In this document: positions 26,691 through 34,033 of the stretch, one piece after another
How the letters are laid out: each line of letters starts with the position of its first letter
How positions within the stretch are numbered: position 1 is the stretch's first letter
From: CALZIK01 sp945787635
GTDB taxonomy: Bacteria > Acidobacteriota > Thermoanaerobaculia > Multivoradales > JAHEKO01
Direction: 5' to 3'
NCBI GenBank assembly: GCA_947259725.1
Contig: CAMYNM010000012.1
Location: 34,136-98,135 of the forward strand
Length of the DNA: 64,000 nucleotides
Made by a program: the position numbers and the translations under genes
The notes under the pieces: model-generated
What the model saw: the letters and a program-made list of their open reading frames with translations, nothing else
Database searches by the model: none
Told to the model about the DNA's origin: nothing

Positions 26691-27374
26691 TCAGCGCAGG
26701 CATAGCTCGGCGCCGGGCCGGCAGTCCTGCTCGTAGGCGCGGGCGAGCCAGGTCAAGAGCGCCTGGCCGGCGTCCTCCGGTGAGCGACCAAACGCGATGA
26801 TGCCGTCTTCGTGGCCTCCCATCGCGAGGACCCGACGCTCGGCGAAGAGACCCTCGCGATAGAGACGCTGGACCTCCCGCGCCATCTCGGGAGTGCCGTA
26901 CGGCACCTGGGCGGAGGTCTCGGGCAAGCGCAGCTCCCGTCGCCGGTTCCAGAGAACCGGCGTGTGAGCGTGGAGGACGCAGCGTATCTGGGGCCCGAGG
27001 TCGTAGACCGCGCCGTGGGTCATCGACTCGGAAGATGGCTGCGCCAGGCCCCTGCTCACAACGCGGTTGGTCTCGAAATCGTAGCGCTCGACGACGCAGA
27101 AGTCGTCCAGCCCGATGCAGTGCTTGCCGGAGGTCTGCGTGCCGGTGATGACGAAGCTGCGCCGGCCGAGCCCCATGCCCGGACGCCCGAGCCGGACGCT
27201 GACATTGCCGTAGCCGGCGCCCTCGTAGCGCGCGCGATCCTGGCCGACCAGCCCGGTGAGCGCGAGGATTTCGCGCCACGCGATCAGCGAGCAGATCGCG
27301 TCGGCGACAGACTCCCGGGGCAGCGCCTCACGCTGGTGCTCGTACTCGAACTTGATGACGCCTTCGTCGCGCAA
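26691..27374 (-). CDS. Class II aldolase/adducin family protein
   Basis: This 227-residue protein has the class II aldolase/adducin fold features: GAGYGNVSVRLG, SFVITGTQTSG near residue 75, the zinc-site HAHTPVLWNR and a third His in GGHEDGIIAFG. Members are fuculose- or ribulose-phosphate aldolases and related dehydratases; the substrate is unknown here. The start is a TTG at 27374, only 22 bp after the malate dehydrogenase stop, so the genes are probably co-transcribed. Its stop is convergent to the phosphatase-kinase gene, with a 23-bp gap lacking a hairpin. Confidence 0.85.
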   Translation of the reverse strand: MRDEGVIKFEYEHQREALPRESVADAICSLIAWREILALTGLVGQDRARYEGAGYGNVSVRLGRPGMGLGRRSFVITGTQTSGKHCIGLDDFCVVERYDFETNRVVSRGLAQPSSESMTHGAVYDLGPQIRCVLHAHTPVLWNRRRELRLPETSAQVPYGTPEMAREVQRLYREGLFAERRVLAMGGHEDGIIAFGRSPEDAGQALLTWLARAYEQDCRPGAELCLR

Positions 27375-27395
27375 GAAACTACCCGGACGCGTTCC

Positions 27396-28376
27396 TCAGG
27401 TCAGAAGGTGCTCGACGGCCTGGCGCTCCTCGCGCAGCTCCGCCTCGGTGGCGTCCATGCGCTCGCGGCTGAACCGGCTGATCTCGAGATCCTGAACGAT
27501 CTCGCAGCTGCGGTCTCGGCATCTGCACGGCACCGAGTAGATGACGCCGGGCTCGATGCCGTAGCTGCCGTCCGAGGCCACCGCCATGCTGACCCAGTCG
27601 TCTTCGGGCGTGCCCAGGGTCCATGACCGGATGTGGTCGATCGCCGCCGACGCCGCGGAGGCCGCGGACGAGGCACCACGCGCCTTGATGATCTCGGCGC
27701 CCCGTTTCTGGACCTTGGGAATGAACTCGGTGCGGTACCAGACATCGTCGATCGACTCGGTCGCCTTGCCGCCCGCGATCGTGGCGTGCGAGATGTCGGG
27801 ATACTGGGTGGCCGAGTGGTTGCCCCAGATCACCATTTGACGAATCTCGCTGACATGGTGGCCGCTTTTCTGACCCAGCTGGCTGAGCGCGCGGTTGTGA
27901 TCGAGTCGCGTCATCGCCGTGAATTGCGACGGGTCGAGGTCGGGAGCGCTGCTCTGCGCGATCAGGCAGTTGGTGTTGGCGGGGTTGCCGACCACGAGCA
28001 CCCGGATGTCGCGGCTGGCGTGGTCGTTGATGGCCTTGCCCTGCGGTGCGAAGATCTTGCCGTTCTCGCCGAGCAGATCCTTACGCTCCATGCCGGCTCC
28101 GCGAGGCTTGGCGCCGACGAGGATCGCGTAGTCGGCCGCGTCGAAGCCCTCGGCGTAGTCGGAGGTCGCGATCGTGCCCGCGAGCAGTGGAAACGCGCAG
28201 TCGGCGAGTTCCATGGTCACGCCGCGCAGCGTGTCGAGAGCCGGTGGGATCTCGATCAGCTGGAGGATCACCGGCTGATCGGTTCCGAGCATGTCCCCGG
28301 CCGCGATACGAAAACAAAGCTGGTAGCCGATGTTTCCTGCGGCTCCGGTAATGGCGATGCGGACGGGCTTTTTCAT
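27396..28376 (-). CDS. mdh: Malate dehydrogenase (NAD+), class with GNPANTN motif
   Basis: This 326-residue enzyme interconverts malate and oxaloacetate in the TCA cycle. It has the Rossmann loop ITGAAGNIGYQLCFRI, LVGAKPRGAGMERKDLL, the VVGNPANTNCLIA segment, the catalytic region MTRLDHNRALSQL and IWGNHSATQYPD with the active-site His. These fit the MDH type 2 (cytosolic-like) branch well. AAAGGAAA precedes the ATG by about 7 nt. It is the first gene of a two-gene unit with the class II aldolase-like gene; a 115-bp gap separates it from the divergent acidic protein. Confidence 0.95.
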   Translation of the reverse strand: MKKPVRIAITGAAGNIGYQLCFRIAAGDMLGTDQPVILQLIEIPPALDTLRGVTMELADCAFPLLAGTIATSDYAEGFDAADYAILVGAKPRGAGMERKDLLGENGKIFAPQGKAINDHASRDIRVLVVGNPANTNCLIAQSSAPDLDPSQFTAMTRLDHNRALSQLGQKSGHHVSEIRQMVIWGNHSATQYPDISHATIAGGKATESIDDVWYRTEFIPKVQKRGAEIIKARGASSAASAASAAIDHIRSWTLGTPEDDWVSMAVASDGSYGIEPGVIYSVPCRCRDRSCEIVQDLEISRFSRERMDATEAELREERQAVEHLLT

Positions 28377-28491
28377 TGGGCGTTTCCTTTCGCGGAGTAT
28401 TCAGGTGAGTTACCTATCCTGACGGAAAGAATCGGCTTTTTGAAGGGTTCGTATAAGATCCAGGTTCTTTTTGCGAAGGAGATACTCAGAT

Positions 28492-28917
28492 ATGGCCGAT
28501 ATCGAACAGAACGACGAAGTCCAGGAAGATCAAACGGAGGTCGTGCCCGAAGAGCCTGCGGCCGAGATGAAAGAGGAAGCCGCCGCCGAAGCCGAGGGTG
28601 GCGGCGCGGAGGAAACGGACGCTACGGCCGAGGAGGTTGCGGAAGAGGCCACCGCGCCGGCGGAAGCGCCGGCAGTGGAAGTTATCGAGTCGGAAGAGGT
28701 AGTGGAAGCTGTCGCCGAGGAAGCTCCGGCTCCCGCGGCCGCGGCCCCCGAGCTCGCTCCCGCCCCGAAGGCGCCCGACAAGGGCCCGGCGAAGGCCAAG
28801 CTCAAAGAGCTCAAGGCCGAGCGCGACAAGGCACTCGAGTCCGGTGACAGCGCGCTGTTGAAGCGGACGCGAGCCCGGATTCGCCGGCTCAAGCGCCAGC
28901 TGCGCAAAGCCGGATAG
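28492..28917 (+). CDS. Small acidic Ala/Glu-rich protein with basic helical tail
   Basis: This 141-residue protein has two contrasting parts. Residues 1-90 are dominated by Glu and Ala (VVPEEPAAEMKEEAAAEAEG) and look disordered. Residues 98-141 are a Lys/Arg-rich heptad-like helix (AKLKELKAERDKALE and RIRRLKRQLRKAG). There is no signal peptide or TM. The charge split suggests binding to nucleic acid or an acidic partner, but no family is recognised. ATG 28492 was chosen; AAGGAG lies 10-15 nt upstream, and an in-frame start 7 codons before is less likely. A terminator hairpin follows. Confidence 0.75.
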   Translation: MADIEQNDEVQEDQTEVVPEEPAAEMKEEAAAEAEGGGAEETDATAEEVAEEATAPAEAPAVEVIESEEVVEAVAEEAPAPAAAAPELAPAPKAPDKGPAKAKLKELKAERDKALESGDSALLKRTRARIRRLKRQLRKAG

Positions 28918-28931
28918 TCGGCCGGAAAGTC

Positions 28932-28956
28932 GGGGACACCGTTCCGTGGTGTCCCC
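28932..28956. terminator. Bidirectional terminator hairpin
   Basis: GGGGACACC and GGTGTCCCC form a perfect 9-bp stem with a 7-nt loop between the convergent acidic-protein gene and the MOSC gene. Flanking GTC and GAC can extend it. It probably ends both transcripts. Confidence 0.75.
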
Positions 28957-28968
28957 TCCCGACTCCGT

Positions 28969-29421
28969 CTACTCGCCAGAGGCCAGCCACCCGACCTCAT
29001 CGCCGAGCTTGATCTCGCCGTCGCGAACGACTTGACCGTAGGCGCCCGCCCGCCAGTCGGGGCCGAGTGCGGCGCGAAGCCCGGGATGGCCCTGGTCCAT
29101 CCGCCGGCAGGGCCGAGTCTCGCCCCGGATGCGGATCGTGACGTCTCCGACCCGGAGGGTCTTGCCGCGGCTGTGGGCAAGATCGACTCCGCTGACCAGG
29201 AGGTTCGCGCGTCGTAGCACGGGGTTCGGTTCGCCCACGACTTCGGCTGCGGCCTCGGCCCAGCTCTCGACGCTGATCACGGTGACCTGGCGCTTGCCGC
29301 CATGGTCAGCGTTGCCTTCGAGCCCCGAGCCAACGACCGCGCGGGCGGCTTCCGCCGCATCCATCGGCCCCTTCTTGGCGCGTTTGATCCAGATCTTCTC
29401 GAGACGCCCGGTCGAGCTCAT
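28969..29421 (-). CDS. MOSC domain protein
   Basis: This 150-residue single-domain protein has MOSC (molybdenum-cofactor sulfurase C-terminal) features: AVVGSGLEGNADHGGKRQVT near the start, RRANLLVSGVDL in the middle and the conserved Cys in RIRGETRPCRRMDQGHPGL. Stand-alone MOSC proteins may handle sulfur or molybdenum cofactor, or reduce N-hydroxylated substrates, as in YiiM; the exact role is open. The start ATG at 29421 overlaps the stop of the TonB-C gene by 4 bp (ATGA), so the two genes are coupled though they have no known joint role. Confidence 0.87.
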   Translation of the reverse strand: MSSTGRLEKIWIKRAKKGPMDAAEAARAVVGSGLEGNADHGGKRQVTVISVESWAEAAAEVVGEPNPVLRRANLLVSGVDLAHSRGKTLRVGDVTIRIRGETRPCRRMDQGHPGLRAALGPDWRAGAYGQVVRDGEIKLGDEVGWLASGE

Positions 29422-30596
29422 CGCGCGCCTCCGCCGCTGCCCGGCTCGTCTCCGTCGAGCTGAAAGTTGATGGTCAGGTTGTAATAGACCTCGACCGGAG
29501 CGCCGGCGAGTTTGGCGGGAGCGAACGTCCATTGGCGCACGGCCTCGAAAGCTGCTTGATCCAGTGTCTCGTCGAGAGACTCGGTGACCCAGGCATCTCG
29601 GACCTTTCCGTCGGCGCCGATGACCGCGCGCACCACGACGAGACCGGTCTTACCGGCGTCCTTGGCTGCGTCCGGATACTCGGGCATCACCGTGTCGTGA
29701 ATCTCGGGTTTGCTCACGTCGCCCGCGACGGAGTAGATCGGGGCCTCAACGAGATCGCCGGTAGGCGCGGCGGTGAGGGTGGTTATGTCGAACGGTTCGG
29801 GGCTCGAAAAGGCCTCGGGAGGCACCGCCGCGAGGACCGCGATGTCGGTGTGCTGGCCGCGGCCGCGGTCATCGGAGAGCAGGATCGACCCGTGGCGGCG
29901 CCAGTTACGCCACGGAACCTGAAAGCGTGGGCTCTCGTCCGACGCGTTGGTGAAGAAATCCCATTGCTCGACCAGACCGGTGTTTCGCGCGACGTAGACC
30001 AGGTAGCGGTTGTCCGGAGTGCGCCCGACTTCCCGGAAGGTCAACTCGAGAACATCGGCCGCGCGCCCGTCGAGGAGCCTGCCCTCGCCGCGGTGCTTGA
30101 TGGCGACGCCTGAGTCTTTGAGCTTGTAGGGCATGAACATCCAGTAGCTGTCGTTGATCCAGGCGGATTCCCCGAGCTCGAGATGCTTCGCCAGGGTTTC
30201 CGGGTCGGCAACTTCTTCGCCGGCACGCCAGGCTCGGCCGGTCTTCGTACCGAGGTTCATCAGAACCAGATAGGGCTCCTGGGTCTCGCGGTCGGTTCCT
30301 TCAACGCGGAGGTCGCCGGTGTGCTTGTCCCAGAGGTGGAGGCGATTGCCGAAGAACTTCCAGGTGAGATAGCGTGTCCTGTTCCAGGCATCGCGACCGC
30401 CCAGGCGCACCATGACGCGGTCGGCCAGTGCGATTGCCTCGGCGTCGGATTCGGCGGCGAGAAAGCCGGGTGCTGGAGGGTTCGGATGTTGAGCGAGGGT
30501 CGCCTTGGTGCTCTCGGCTGAAGCGGTGCCGGTGAGCTGCGCGCTCGCTCCCACAAGAGCGAGAGTCAGCAGGGCGGTGCCGGTGAATCGCGTCAT
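29418..30596 (-). CDS. Secreted protein with TonB C-terminal domain
   Basis: This 392-residue protein has a signal peptide (LLTLALVGASAQLTGTASA). The first 250 residues are a beta-rich region with RTRYLTWKFFGNRLHLW and LLDGRAADVLELTFREVG, similar to lipoprotein-carrier-like or DUF-type domains in this group. Residues 295-380 are a TonB C-terminal domain (YPDAAKDAGKTGLVVVRAVI, EAVRQWTFAPAKLAG). The inner-membrane anchor and Pro-rich spacer of a real TonB are absent, so it is likely a periplasmic protein using the domain for binding. Its stop overlaps the MOSC start. Confidence 0.82.
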   Translation of the reverse strand: MTRFTGTALLTLALVGASAQLTGTASAESTKATLAQHPNPPAPGFLAAESDAEAIALADRVMVRLGGRDAWNRTRYLTWKFFGNRLHLWDKHTGDLRVEGTDRETQEPYLVLMNLGTKTGRAWRAGEEVADPETLAKHLELGESAWINDSYWMFMPYKLKDSGVAIKHRGEGRLLDGRAADVLELTFREVGRTPDNRYLVYVARNTGLVEQWDFFTNASDESPRFQVPWRNWRRHGSILLSDDRGRGQHTDIAVLAAVPPEAFSSPEPFDITTLTAAPTGDLVEAPIYSVAGDVSKPEIHDTVMPEYPDAAKDAGKTGLVVVRAVIGADGKVRDAWVTESLDETLDQAAFEAVRQWTFAPAKLAGAPVEVYYNLTINFQLDGDEPGSGGGAR

Positions 30597-30704
30597 GAAG
30601 TCTCCTTAGGGTTTCCCGGGTCGGTCCCGGTGGCGTCTATCGTAGTGCCTGCGCTCCGGCGGGTCCAACTGCTCTCGACGGTTGGGGCGCTGTAGGATCC
30701 GGCC

Positions 30705-31391
30705 ATGCCTCAGGCCTCGAGCTGGCGGATCCGGGAATGGTCGGTGGCCGTTCTGGTGGCGGCCGCTGCCGGCGTTTTGCTGTTTCTGAGCGGGTTGCGA
30801 GGCGACGGTGTCGATAACGCCAGCGCTGCGCAAGACGCCTTGTCGGTGGCGGATGACGAGGCTCGGCTGTTCAAAGTCGAGGGCACGCGCTGGATTCGCG
30901 AGCAGCGCGAGCGTCACCATCCACACGGGGCGCCGCTCGGGGCGCGCGAGCGCCGGCTCTTTACCGCGTATTTTCCAAAGCGTCTGCTCGACGCCGCCAG
31001 GGTTCGCGTTGTCGAGCGGTTCGAGAACCCGGATTTCTTCCGGATCTTCGAGCAGGCCAACGAGCCCTATCCGATCGATCTGCGGAAGGCCTCCGGGCTG
31101 GCGCTGATCGACACGATTCTGATCGCTCGGCGCGCCGACCGGCCGGGTTCGAGAGACGGGTTGCTGTTTCACGAGCTCGTCCATCTGGTGCAGTACGACG
31201 TTCTCGGTCTCGAGGCCTATATGGGGCTCTATGTCGACAGCTGGCTCGAAGGCGGCAGGCGCTACCGCGAGATCCTTCACGAGCGCCAGGCCTACGAACT
31301 GGCGGCCCGGTTTCGGAGGTCGCAGAGCGAAGTGTTCTCGGTAGAGGCCGAGGTGCGCACCTACTTCGGCGGGGTCCAAGCGTCGCACTGA
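30705..31391 (+). CDS. Membrane-anchored HExxH protein of unknown function
   Basis: This 228-residue protein has one N-terminal TM segment (residues 13-30, VAVLVAAAAGVLLFLSG) and a soluble domain with FHELVHLVQYDVLG at 155-168. H156-E157-x-x-H160 is a zinc-protease motif; E193 or E198 in LHERQAYELAARF could be a third ligand. There is no closer family match that I can name. It may be a small metallopeptidase acting outside the cytoplasm, or a pseudo-enzyme. The upstream TonB-C gene is divergent, with a 108-bp gap between them. Confidence 0.7.
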   Translation: MPQASSWRIREWSVAVLVAAAAGVLLFLSGLRGDGVDNASAAQDALSVADDEARLFKVEGTRWIREQRERHHPHGAPLGARERRLFTAYFPKRLLDAARVRVVERFENPDFFRIFEQANEPYPIDLRKASGLALIDTILIARRADRPGSRDGLLFHELVHLVQYDVLGLEAYMGLYVDSWLEGGRRYREILHERQAYELAARFRRSQSEVFSVEAEVRTYFGGVQASH

Positions 31392-31401
31392 GGGATCTTG
31401 A

Positions 31402-31437
31402 TGTTGAGATATCTTTATGATATCATTGAGATATCAA
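31402..31437 (+). promoter_or_regulatory. Triple GATATC operator-like element before SPFH gene
   Basis: Three GATATC boxes stand at 31408, 31419 and 31429 within A/T-rich sequence that is rare in this GC-rich window (TTGAGATATC, TATGATATCAT, TTGAGATATCAAG). The last is followed by AGGGAGG, the ribosome binding site of the SPFH gene. Spacing of 10-11 bp places the boxes on one DNA face. This suggests a cooperative repressor; the Arc-like protein encoded next is a candidate. Confidence 0.55.
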
Positions 31438-31449
31438 GGGAGGTATCCA

Positions 31450-32328
31450 ATGGGTCAAGTACACAGAGAAAAGGCAGTTTCGGCGGTTTCGGGACTCCTC
31501 GCGCTTTTCGTCCTGCTGGCGATTCTCGCCCTTTCGGTGTGGGGCTTCATCGGCTCTGCACGGTACGGCGATGTCGGCGGAGTTATCGGGTGGTTGCTGC
31601 TCTTTTCGGTCGTGGTCGTCTGCCTCGCCGGCCTGTTCACGGTTCAGCCCAACGAGGCCAGGGTGTTGATGCTCTTTGGCGCCTACCGGGGCACGGTGCA
31701 TCAGTCCGGGCTGCGATGGTCGAACCCGTTTTACTTGAAGAAACGCATCTCGCTTCGGACGCGCAACTTCGAGACCGGCAAGCTCAAGGTCAACGACAGT
31801 CGTGGCAATCCGGTTGAGATCGGTGCGGTGGTCGTCTGGAAGGTCATCGATACCGCGGAAGCGCTGTTCAACGTCGACGACTATGTGAATTTCGTGCGGG
31901 TGCAGAGCGAGGCCGCGGTCCGGGGTCTGGCGACCAACTACCCCTACGACGCACTCGAGGACGGAGAGATCACCCTCAGTGGACACACCGCCAAGATCAG
32001 CCAGCAGCTTCGCACCGAAGTACAGGAGCGTCTGCAGGAGGCCGGTGTCTCGGTGCTCGAAGCGCGCATTAGCCACCTGGCCTATTCGACCGAGATCGCG
32101 GCAGCGATGTTGCAACGCCAGCAGGCAAGCGCGGTTGTGGCCGCGCGCGCCAAGATCGTCGAGGGCGCCGTCGGCATGGTCGAGCATGCGCTCGAGAAGC
32201 TGTCCGAGAAACAGATCATCGAGCTCGACGAAGAGCGCAAGGCCGCGATGGTGAGCAACCTTCTGGTCGTGCTCTGCAGCGATCGGCACACGCAACCGGT
32301 AGTCAACACCGGTACGCTCCACAACTGA
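31450..32328 (+). CDS. SPFH (band 7/stomatin) membrane protein
   Basis: This 292-residue protein has two TM helices (about residues 12-32 and 45-66), then an SPFH/PHB domain (TVQPNEARVLMLFGAYRGTV, KLKVNDSRGNPVEIGAVVVW, VSVLEARISHLAYS) and a C-terminal coiled coil with EKLSEKQIIELDEERKAAMV. SPFH proteins form rings or membrane microdomains and often regulate proteases. ATG 31450 is set by AGGGAGG 6 nt upstream. The Arc-like gene follows after 25 bp, and this SPFH-Arc pairing is common in bacteria. The operator-like GATATC array is right before it. Confidence 0.92.
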   Translation: MGQVHREKAVSAVSGLLALFVLLAILALSVWGFIGSARYGDVGGVIGWLLLFSVVVVCLAGLFTVQPNEARVLMLFGAYRGTVHQSGLRWSNPFYLKKRISLRTRNFETGKLKVNDSRGNPVEIGAVVVWKVIDTAEALFNVDDYVNFVRVQSEAAVRGLATNYPYDALEDGEITLSGHTAKISQQLRTEVQERLQEAGVSVLEARISHLAYSTEIAAAMLQRQQASAVVAARAKIVEGAVGMVEHALEKLSEKQIIELDEERKAAMVSNLLVVLCSDRHTQPVVNTGTLHN

Positions 32329-32353
32329 GCGACGCCGGTCGAGGAGCTATCTG

Positions 32354-32518
32354 GTGGCGCGACGAAAGTCGTTTCTTCTACGCATCGATCCCAAGCTCTT
32401 CGACGCGCTCCAGCGTTGGGCGAATGACGAGTTGCGCAGCGTCAACGGCCAGATCGAGTACCTCCTGGTGCGCGCTTTGAAGGACGCTGACAGATACCGG
32501 CAGAAAGCCGACCGTTGA
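32354..32518 (+). CDS. Arc-like ribbon-helix-helix DNA-binding protein
   Basis: This small protein of 54 residues starts with GTG and has GAGGAG 7 nt before it. The sequence KSFLLRIDPKLFDALQRWA followed by LRSVNGQIEYLLVRALKDA has the ribbon-helix-helix pattern of the Arc/MetJ family: a beta strand with alternating polar residues, a helix, NGQIEYLL (second helix), then a charged tail. It probably binds DNA as a dimer or tetramer and may autoregulate the SPFH operon through the GATATC boxes. It lies 25 bp after the SPFH stop. The frame is clear and complete. Confidence 0.85.
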   Translation: MARRKSFLLRIDPKLFDALQRWANDELRSVNGQIEYLLVRALKDADRYRQKADR

Positions 32519-32531
32519 TCGCGGAGCGATC

Positions 32532-33479
32532 GGTCATCAATCCTCCGGCACGCTGGCCCAGGCGCTTTTCGGTTCCGAGCGCGCGATGATCCGGGTCAAC
32601 TGCGAGGAGTATGCCCACGGCCATGAGATCTCGAAGCTCCTCGGATCGCCGCCGGGGTATGTCGGTCATCAGATCGATCCCTTGCTGAGTCAGGGCAGGC
32701 TGGACCGTCCGCATCGGAAGCTGATCGAGGCGCGCGCCGCGGGCGAGACGATCGAGATCGGCTTGGCCGATCGGATCTTCTCGTCGTCTTCGGCGAAATT
32801 CGTTTCGGTGATTCTCTTCGACGAGATCGAGAAAGCCCACCCGACGCTCTGGAACGCGCTGCTCGGCATTCTGGAGGACGGGATGCTCACTCTGGGCAAC
32901 AACGACACGACCGACTTCACCCGCTCGGTGATTCTGATGACCTCGAACGTGGGCAGCGCCGAGATGGGCGAGTTTCTCGATCGCCGACCGGTGGGCTTCG
33001 GCCGTGACCAGCCATCGGGAACGCAGGGAGCGGACAGCCTCCGTGCGTTGGCGCTCAAAGCGGCGCGAGCGAGCTTTCCCTTCGAGTTTCTGAACCGATT
33101 TGACGAAGTGCTGGTGTACTCGGCGCTCGAGCGCGAGCAGCTCGAGCTCATCTTCGAGAAGTTCCTGGCTGACGTGCACGATCGGGCACTCAGGTACGCC
33201 GGCGTGCCGATGCTGATCCGGCCGAGCGGCGCCGCCAAGCAGTGGATCATTGATCGCGGCACCAACCTGAGGTTTGGAGCGCGGCCGTTGCGCCGAGCGA
33301 TCGAGCGCGAACTGGTGGATCCGCTCTCGCGGCTGATCGCCTCCGAGGGCATCGCAGCGGGTGACGTGGTCGAAGTCGAGGTCGAGGGCGAGGGTTTGGC
33401 GTTCTTCCGGCGTAGCCGCAATGCGGCAGCCCTGCTCGAGCTGGCCGGGCGAGCGGCCGCCGTGTCAGTCGACGAGTGA
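32532..33479 (+). pseudogene. Clp/HSP100 ATPase C-terminal part lacking Walker A
   Basis: From ATG 32586 this reads 297 residues of the second AAA+ module of ClpA/ClpB-type unfoldases. Present are FGSERAMIRVNCEEY, pore loop GSPPGYVGH, Walker B VILFDEIEKAHP, sensor 1 ILMTSNVGS, the Arg finger FLNRFDE and sensor 2 GARPLRRAIERELV. The open frame continues upstream only as far as GHQSSGTLAQALFG, where GPTGxGKTELA should be, so Walker A is degenerate and lacks Lys. The N-domain and D1 are absent, and the Arc-like gene precedes directly. It looks like a 5'-truncated remnant, yet the rest is intact, so a regulatory or inactive role is not excluded. It converges on and overlaps the arsC-like stop by 15 bp. 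Confidence 0.7.
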
Positions 33480-33818
33480 GAGCAGATTCTCGGGGGGGCG
33501 ACCGATCGCCGCGCGTCCTCTCGAGACTCCGATCGGCCGTTCGAGCAGTGTCGGATGCCTCGCCATGTGCCCGATGAGAACCTCATCGGGCTCGTCACCG
33601 GTGAGCCCGAGCTCTCGGAAGGCACGATCGCGACGCCGCAGCACGTCCCTCGGGCCGAGGCCGAGCATCGACAGAATGTCGCGAATCTCGGCCTCATCGA
33701 GCGGCCGCTTGCGGTAATCGCGATAGCTGTATTCGATCCCGCTGGCCTCGAGCAAGGCGACCGCCTTGCGACAGGTGCTTCACGTGCGGGTGCAGATAAG
33801 ATCGAGGGAGTCGGGCAT
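33465..33818 (-). CDS. ArsC/Spx-like reductase, predicted selenoprotein (UxxC)
   Basis: Read through one in-frame UGA (33782-33780), this is a 117-residue protein of the normal ArsC-family length. The UGA is residue 13 in LDLICTRT-U-STCRKAVALLE, where relatives have Cys in CSTCRKA or CxxS; C16 remains. Family-conserved Arg residues are present: R94 in HPTLLERPIGV and R107 in AAIGRPPE, numbered as in E. coli ArsC. Translation without the UGA would start only at MLEASGIEY and lose the active site. A SECIS-like stem-loop follows the UGA. Arsenate reductase-like selenoproteins are known from environmental data. Function as arsenate reductase or a general thiol-redox protein is open. Confidence 0.85.
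33752..33769 (-). promoter_or_regulatory. Candidate bacterial SECIS in the arsC-like mRNA
   Basis: GCAAGGC, loop GGUC and GCCUUGC form a perfect 7-bp stem with a tetraloop, 10 nt after the UGA; the loop begins after 17 nt. E. coli fdhF has a GGUC-type loop about 18 nt after its UGA, so geometry and loop sequence agree closely. The element lies within coding sequence, as bacterial SECIS elements do. Confidence 0.75.
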
Positions 33819-33833
33819 GCTGAAGGAGCGCCC

Positions 33834-33929
33834 ATGCTAACCACCCTTGCCATGCGGGAACAACCCGAGATGTTGGAAAGTCATATCCAGGATCTGGTCG
33901 CTCGCATGCAAGTTGCCGAGCAGCCGTGA
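33834..33929 (+). CDS. Possible 31-residue small protein
   Basis: The ATG at 33834 has AAGGAG 5 nt before it and opens a frame of 31 residues (MLTTLAMREQPEM and SHIQDLVARMQVAEQP), predicted to be amphipathic helix. It is divergent from the arsC-like gene, with a 15-bp gap. The strong ribosome binding site is the only support; no homology is recognised. Confidence 0.3.
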   Translation: MLTTLAMREQPEMLESHIQDLVARMQVAEQP

Positions 33930-34033
33930 GTTGACGCGGCGCGCACGCCGATCAGGAATCGCACCGCAGACTCAAGCTTGCCGCAGGCCGCCAAAGCGTC
34001 CTTCGTAGAATGGAGAGACCCAGGAGGTTGCAG

